Source: Puia dinghuensis (GTDB lineage Bacteria; Bacteroidota; Bacteroidia; Chitinophagales; Chitinophagaceae). From it: 64,000 bases of DNA. The notes beneath the pieces were generated by a model. It was given only the letters and a program-made list of their open reading frames with translations. It did no database searches and had not been told where the DNA came from. The position numbers were made by a program, and so were the translations under genes. The stretch covers positions 558,001 through 622,000 of the forward strand of contig NZ_BMJC01000005.1 in assembly GCF_014642875.1 (NCBI RefSeq). The letters run 5' to 3'. Each line of letters begins with the position of its first letter. Positions within the stretch are counted from its first letter, which is position 1. Shown here one piece after another: positions 59,660-64,000 of this stretch.

Positions 59660-59720
59660 GGTTTAACCCACTTTAATAAATTCCATGAAAGGAAAATTTT
59701 TCATACGTCCGGGTTAAACC
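59660..59720. repeat. Ten-base inverted repeat pair in the lipoprotein upstream region
   Basis: GGTTTAACCC (59660-59669) and GGGTTAAACC (59711-59720) are exact reverse complements 41 bases apart in the AT-rich divergent region before the lipoprotein gene at 59772. They may be paired half-sites for a regulator or a loop-forming pair. Confidence 0.45.
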
Positions 59721-59771
59721 ATTACGATCGACGCGCATCAGACCTTCAACAAATCGTTAAAAACAAAAATT

Positions 59772-60767
59772 ATGAAAACGAAATTTTTCTTCTCGCTGGC
59801 GTCTGTTGCCGTGGCCGCCGGCCTGATCATCGCGTGCAGCAAGAGCAATTCCAACAATGGAACCAACGGCACTACTGGTAACACCAGCACTACACAGGTA
59901 CAAACAACAGCGGATGACGAAAGCCAGGTCTCCACTGAAATGAACGCCGCCGAAAATGATGTCAACAACTCCCTCAATGCCAGCGCAGCCTTCAACGGCG
60001 TAGGTACTACCGATGCTAAGAGCGGCGTCGTCACTGACGGAGGATCGACAGGCCTCATCATCGACTACGGCATTTGTGATGCTACCGTTACTACAGATAC
60101 GGCCAACGGTCTTCGCCAGATCGTCATCACTTACAACGGCGCCAATTGCTGGGGCAATCGCATCCGCACCGGCAAGATCATCATCTCTATCCCCGTGGGC
60201 ACACATTGGCGGGATAAGGGCGCTGTCGTTACGGTCAACATCGACACCTTGAAGATCACCCGCGTGAGAGATCACAAAACTATCACCCTCAACGGAACCT
60301 ATACCTTCACCAACGTCACCGGCGGATTGCTGCGCGACCTGGCCAGCCTGGGTACCATCACCCACACTATTTCGGCCAATAACGTGACGATCGAATTCGC
60401 CGACAGTGCTACCCGTACCTGGAGCGTAGCAAAACAAAGAGTGTTCACCTACAACAACGGCGTTGTTATCACCACCACCGGTACTCATTCCGATGGCACC
60501 AACTCCGATGTCGCTGTCTGGGGCACCACTCGCTATGGCAACTCCTTTGAAACCCTCATCGTTCAACCTATGGTCATCGAACAGTCCTGCGACTGGCGGC
60601 TCACCAGTGGCCAAACCGAGACCATCCGCCCGGATGTCACTGCCACCATCACCTATGGCCTTGACTCCAATGGCAACCCCACCAGCTGCCCCGGCACCGG
60701 CTACTATTACTACAAAGCAGTCTGGACCACCGACGGCAAAACCTATACCTTCATAGCTCCGTACTAA
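59772..60767 (+). CDS. Hypothetical lipoprotein, beta-rich
   Basis: A 331-residue protein with a lipoprotein signal ('VAVAAGLIIACSKSNS', lipobox IIAC) followed by an Asn/Thr/Gly-rich spacer (about 23-60). The rest is Thr-rich repeated beta-strand ('GNRIRTGKIIISIPVGTHW', 'GTYTFTNVTGG', 'TYGLDSNGNPTSCPGTGYY'). Similar lipoproteins occur in Bacteroidota; I know of no function. A matched hairpin pair and a strong terminator follow. Confidence 0.85.
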   Translation: MKTKFFFSLASVAVAAGLIIACSKSNSNNGTNGTTGNTSTTQVQTTADDESQVSTEMNAAENDVNNSLNASAAFNGVGTTDAKSGVVTDGGSTGLIIDYGICDATVTTDTANGLRQIVITYNGANCWGNRIRTGKIIISIPVGTHWRDKGAVVTVNIDTLKITRVRDHKTITLNGTYTFTNVTGGLLRDLASLGTITHTISANNVTIEFADSATRTWSVAKQRVFTYNNGVVITTTGTHSDGTNSDVAVWGTTRYGNSFETLIVQPMVIEQSCDWRLTSGQTETIRPDVTATITYGLDSNGNPTSCPGTGYYYYKAVWTTDGKTYTFIAPY

Positions 60768-60791
60768 ATTCAATAACCCCTTCGTTTTCAT

Positions 60792-60810
60792 GAGCCGCCT
60801 CCGGCGGCTC
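60792..60810 (+). terminator. GC hairpin downstream of the lipoprotein gene
   Basis: GAGCCGCC-TCC-GGCGGCTC is a perfect 8-base stem with a 3-base loop, but no T-run follows. It probably acts with the terminator 29 bases further on. Confidence 0.5.
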
Positions 60811-60838
60811 GTCCGAAAGGACAGACATTAGCGATCCA

Positions 60839-60868
60839 GGTCGTTCCGCTCATCGGAACGACCTTTTT
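60839..60868 (+). terminator. Rho-independent terminator
   Basis: GGTCGTTCCG-CTCAT-CGGAACGACC is a perfect 10-base stem directly followed by TTTTT. It ends transcription of the lipoprotein gene at 59772-60767 before the next lipoprotein gene. Confidence 0.92.
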
Positions 60869-60930
60869 GCGCTCATGCCCGCATGCAACGTTCGATCCTC
60901 TCTCATTGTCAAAAAAGCAAAAGAAAAAAT

Positions 60931-61326
60931 ATGCGCCACTTATCCCGTAGCCTCATCCTCGCCCTGGCGGCAGGTTGCCTCGTCACTGCCTGCAGAAAAC
61001 ATAACACCAACCCACCCCCCGACTCCCTGCTGCAACACAGATGGCAGGTCGTCTCCCTCAACGGGGAAGCATTACGTTATGTCGGCAAACCCGCAGATTA
61101 TTGGGACTTCCACTATGGCGACACGCTGATCCAATTCATCAGCGGCAAATACGACACAGCCAGATATACATATGACAGCGCTGGAAAAAGGCTCGTCCTC
61201 AGTCCCTTTGCCCCGTGGCCCTATGCCCTCGCATTCAATATCAGCACCCTCACCAGCAGCCAGCTGATTCTGACCAGCGCCAACCAACAGCCTAATTTCC
61301 CCATCCTGGATTCCCTTCGCCGCTAA
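60931..61326 (+). CDS. Small hypothetical lipoprotein
   Basis: The ATG at 60931 gives 131 residues beginning with a lipoprotein signal ('LILALAAGCLVTACRKHN', lipobox VTAC). A Pro/Asn spacer and a lipocalin- or META-like beta pattern follow ('LLQHRWQVVSLNGEALRYV', 'YTYDSAGKRLVLSPF'). I recognise no named family. The stop codon lies in the loop of a hairpin shared with the convergent gene. Confidence 0.78.
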   Translation: MRHLSRSLILALAAGCLVTACRKHNTNPPPDSLLQHRWQVVSLNGEALRYVGKPADYWDFHYGDTLIQFISGKYDTARYTYDSAGKRLVLSPFAPWPYALAFNISTLTSSQLILTSANQQPNFPILDSLRR

Positions 61327-61338
61327 ACCGGCGAAGGG
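61313..61338. terminator. Hairpin overlapping a stop codon between convergent genes
   Basis: CCCTTCGCCG-CTAAAC-CGGCGAAGGG is a perfect 10-base stem with the TAA of the small lipoprotein gene in its loop, 11 bases before the end of the opposing gene. No T-run follows on either strand. Confidence 0.55.
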
Positions 61339-61348
61339 GTCCCCCACA

Positions 61349-64000
61349 TTATTTCTCCGGCACCAGCACCTTCTCCAGCTTCCTCTCCCGGCACAACGCA
61401 TTGAAGCCCGCCACCTCCTTATCCAACAACGCCTTCATCTGCCCCTTGAGCACCTGCCACTGGGCATCCAGCTCGGCATACCGCTCCTTCTGGCCGTCGG
61501 TGACATAAGGGATATTCACATCCATCTCCCCCTTGAGGAAGATATAATCAGCACTCAGCTTATTGATAAAATTGATGATATCATCATTGCTCTGGGCCTT
61601 GTTCTGCACCAGCTCTTCCTCCCATTTCAATAGCCGCCCCGAGATCTTCTTCCCGCTATCCGCCACATCCTTCATATCCGCCCGGTCCCCCAATAGGTCC
61701 ACCACTTCATTCATCTGCCTTCTCACCTTCCTGATCCGCAGCACCGATTCATGAATTTCGCGGATCCCCTTCTCCGTCTTAGCCATCCATTCCTGCTGCG
61801 CCGCATAATCGGCCGCGGTAGCATTGATCCGCGGATCACCTAATACGACGAACGACACCGTCCTTACCATCGTATCATACTTCAACCGGGCCTGGTACTG
61901 CCCCGGCGCTACCTTCCGCCCTGCATAATCTCCCTCGATGAATACCGTTGGCACCCCGGGCAAAGTAGGATAACGCATATCCCATACCATCCGGTTGAGT
62001 CCGGCCTTCAACGGCAACACAGGGTCCGGCGACGGACCACCCGGAAAATGAACAAATCCCTCATCTTCTTTGCTTGAATACTGCCGCACCGTGTCCCCGC
62101 TCTCATTCAATATTGCCAACGTCAGCTTCTTTGACGTGTCCGCAGTCGACGGCAACTGGTAATAAAGTACCACCCCGGTGGCAGGGTTGGTCCCCGCAAC
62201 GGCAGCCCTCGGAGCTTCCTCATCCTCATCCTTCACCACCCGATCGAGCTCGCTCCCCCCTGACACCCGGTAAGTCACTCCCGGTGGATAAAAAAGAACA
62301 TCATTCCGCGAAGTAGCCGCATTATAACCCCGCAGCACATTCAGATCGTCCAGTATCCAAAAACCCCGGCCCATGGTGGAAGCTATCAGGTTTCCCTTGT
62401 GCAATAGCAGGTCGGTCACCGGCGTCACCGGGAGATTCAATTGCAGCGGCTGCCACTGATTCCCGCCGTCATAAGAAATATAAAAACCGGTCTCCGTCCC
62501 GGCATACAACAGGTCTTTTCTTACATCATCCTCCCGCACCGTACGCGTATAGGCGCCATAGGGAATGCCGGCAGAGATCTTTCTCCAACTCTTCCCATAA
62601 TCCGTCGTCTTATAAATGGCAGGCGCCAGGTCGTTGAACTTATACCGGGTGGTGGCGATATAGGCCGTTGCCTTATCATGCGGCGAGACCTCGATACAGT
62701 TCACCAGGCACTCTTCCAGTCCCGGCGGGGTAACATTGCTCCAGGTCTTGCCGCCATCCCTGGTAAGAGAAACGACCCCGTCATCGCTCCCCGTCCAGAT
62801 GACCCCTTTCTCCTGCGGTGATTCCTTCACATAAGCCAGCGTGCAATAATTCTCCCCGCCTGCACCCTCGTTGGTATACGGTACGCCGCTGATACCCATA
62901 TGCGCCGTATCATGCCGCGTAAGGTCCGGCGAAACAACTTCCCAATGCCGGCCCCCATCGACGGTCTTGAACAGCCGGTTGCCGCCATGATAAAAGGTAT
63001 ACGGCTCCCATTGGGAGCAGACGATCGGGGCATTCCAGTTGAACCGGTATTTCATATCCTTCGGCGCCAGCGACTGGTATTGTATCGGCGCGACCATGAT
63101 AGACTTCCCTTCTCCGCTCACCCTATCCAATATTTCTATCGTACCCTGGTAACTCCCCCCCATAATATACCGGGGACTGTCAGGGTCAAACGCCAGAAAA
63201 GCGCTTTCGCCACCCGCCGAATAGAACCAGTTCTTATCGCCAATGCTTCCACCCGCCGTATTGCGGCTCGCGATCATCACCGAAGTGTTGTCTTGCTGAC
63301 CGGCATACAAATTATACGGGAACAAATTATCCGCATTCACCCGGTATAACTGTGCCGTAGGTTGGTTATTTTGCGTGCTCCAGGTGGCTCCGTCATCAAA
63401 AGTAATGGCCGCTCCGCCGTCATTGGAGATGATCATATTGCGATCATTATGCGGATTGATCCACAACTGGTGATAATCCCCATGCGTTCCGCCAAGATTC
63501 GACCACGTTCTGCCGCCGTCGATGGACTTCAATCCGGGGGAGTTCAAAACATATACGACATTCTCATTCTGCGGGTCGGCAAAGACTTCTATATAATACC
63601 ACGCGCGCTGCACCAGCCGGTGGTCTTTGCTCACACGCGTCCAGCTCTTGCCCGCATCATCGGAAGCGAACAATCCTCCTTCTTCCTTTTCCGACGAACT
63701 TTCGATCAGCGCATATACTTTATTGGAGTTGGCGCCCGAGACGGAGATCCCCATCTTCCCCATCTCCTTGGGCAAGCCCTTTTCCATCCGGGTCCAGGTC
63801 TGGCCGCCATCGATGGATTTATATAGCCCGCTGCCCTTGCCCCCGCTGCGCATCTGCCAGGGCAGCCGCCGGTAATCCCACATCGCCGCATACAACACCC
63901 GGGGGTTATTCTTATCCATGCTCAGATCGACACAACCCGTATTCTCATCGACATAAAATATCTTCTTCCAGGTTACCCCTCCATCCGTCGACTGGTACAC
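61349..64000 (-). CDS. Vps10/BNR-repeat exported glycosyl-hydrolase-like protein, 5' end outside the window
   Basis: At least 883 residues are present; the right edge falls inside the gene, and the GTG there is an internal codon. Repeated sortilin/BNR blades are clear: '[13 protein letters not shown]', '[19 protein letters not shown]', '[12 protein letters not shown]' and '[13 protein letters not shown]'. The C-terminal part ('[10 protein letters not shown]'-type region, '[12 protein letters not shown]', '[19 protein letters not shown]') and the helical end match the large Vps10-type proteins of Bacteroidota, often annotated as glycosyl hydrolases without proof. Complete members are near 1,000-1,100 residues, so about 150 residues are missing. 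Confidence 0.93.
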   Translation of the reverse strand: MYQSTDGGVTWKKIFYVDENTGCVDLSMDKNNPRVLYAAMWDYRRLPWQMRSGGKGSGLYKSIDGGQTWTRMEKGLPKEMGKMGISVSGANSNKVYALIESSSEKEEGGLFASDDAGKSWTRVSKDHRLVQRAWYYIEVFADPQNENVVYVLNSPGLKSIDGGRTWSNLGGTHGDYHQLWINPHNDRNMIISNDGGAAITFDDGATWSTQNNQPTAQLYRVNADNLFPYNLYAGQQDNTSVMIASRNTAGGSIGDKNWFYSAGGESAFLAFDPDSPRYIMGGSYQGTIEILDRVSGEGKSIMVAPIQYQSLAPKDMKYRFNWNAPIVCSQWEPYTFYHGGNRLFKTVDGGRHWEVVSPDLTRHDTAHMGISGVPYTNEGAGGENYCTLAYVKESPQEKGVIWTGSDDGVVSLTRDGGKTWSNVTPPGLEECLVNCIEVSPHDKATAYIATTRYKFNDLAPAIYKTTDYGKSWRKISAGIPYGAYTRTVREDDVRKDLLYAGTETGFYISYDGGNQWQPLQLNLPVTPVTDLLLHKGNLIASTMGRGFWILDDLNVLRGYNAATSRNDVLFYPPGVTYRVSGGSELDRVVKDEDEEAPRAAVAGTNPATGVVLYYQLPSTADTSKKLTLAILNESGDTVRQYSSKEDEGFVHFPGGPSPDPVLPLKAGLNRMVWDMRYPTLPGVPTVFIEGDYAGRKVAPGQYQARLKYDTMVRTVSFVVLGDPRINATAADYAAQQEWMAKTEKGIREIHESVLRIRKVRRQMNEVVDLLGDRADMKDVADSGKKISGRLLKWEEELVQNKAQSNDDIINFINKLSADYIFLKGEMDVNIPYVTDGQKERYAELDAQWQVLKGQMKALLDKEVAGFNALCRERKLEKVLVPEK

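Noticed and set aside
63998-64000. GTG at the right edge as a start codon for the BNR protein
   Set aside because: It falls inside a BNR blade ('[10 protein letters not shown]'), so the true start lies outside.
1-64000. Toxin-antitoxin, restriction-modification or other defence islands
   Set aside because: Only isolated members (DUF1016 nuclease, YwqK-like repeats, superinfection-like protein) are present, with no partners.

Overview
The window looks like chromosomal DNA of a moderately GC-rich member of the Bacteroidota, most like the Chitinophagaceae. The evidence is the family mix: a T9SS type A sorting domain, an ECF sigma / FecR / STN-domain / TonB-dependent receptor / DUF4249 cluster, DUF6250, DUF1080, DUF2264, a tricorn-type protease, and many lipoproteins. 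The genus assignment is inference. No rRNA, tRNA, CRISPR array, insertion sequence or prophage was found.

Layout. 1-5.6 kb: DPP IV-type peptidase (3' end outside the window), YwqK/TonB_C protein, PD40 lipoprotein, hybrid histidine kinase. 5.6-9.8 kb: FtsX-type permease and LolD/YbbA-type ATPase, divergent from a TesA-like esterase, the same arrangement as ybbP-ybbA/tesA in enterobacteria. 9.8-15 kb: NIPSNAP-DUF4440 fusion, Lrp regulator, DUF1016 nuclease, DUF1080 protein and a Tat-exported Gfo/Idh/MocA oxidoreductase. 15-19.8 kb: two tandem paralogues, a hairpin repeat, a DUF2264-GH16 fusion and an M20 carboxypeptidase. 19.8-21.7 kb: BlaI repressor with two operator palindromes, and an M56 sensor fused to a cell-wall amidase. 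22-26 kb: aldo/keto reductase, SDR, HxlR regulator, and a beta-propeller fused to a group II truncated haemoglobin. 26-39 kb: T9SS cargo protein, superinfection-immunity-like protein, GNAT, secreted S51 peptidase, pectate-lyase-like/DUF6250 protein, nitrilase plus Crp regulator, membrane hydrolase-like protein, DUF3291, ChbG-like deacetylase, VOC plus AraC, GMC oxidoreductase and a BamA-type barrel. 39-46 kb: small coiled-coil membrane protein, then the sigma/FecR/STN/TonB receptor/DUF4249 cluster. 46-54.5 kb: tricorn-like protease, lactonase-type MBL enzyme, MFS transporter with AraC regulator, PD40 protein and a cyclase family protein. 54.6-64 kb: Tat-exported molybdenum hydroxylase large subunit, small barrel protein, lipase maturation factor, DsrE protein, two lipoproteins, and a Vps10/BNR exo-repeat protein running off the right edge.

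Themes. Genes are short operons of mixed direction, often divergent or with overlapping 3' ends. Many products are exported and act on polysaccharide, peptide or cell-wall substrates. DUF1080, Gfo/Idh/MocA and GMC proteins would fit 3-keto-glycoside metabolism (inference). The + strand is C-rich over G whichever way genes point. This shows in low-complexity inserts: Gly-rich in minus-strand genes, Pro/Thr/Ser/Asn-rich in plus-strand genes. The strongest candidates for undescribed biology are the M56-amidase fusion under BlaI, the propeller-haemoglobin fusion, and the sigma/anti-sigma cluster whose STN signalling domain sits on a separate, non-receptor protein.
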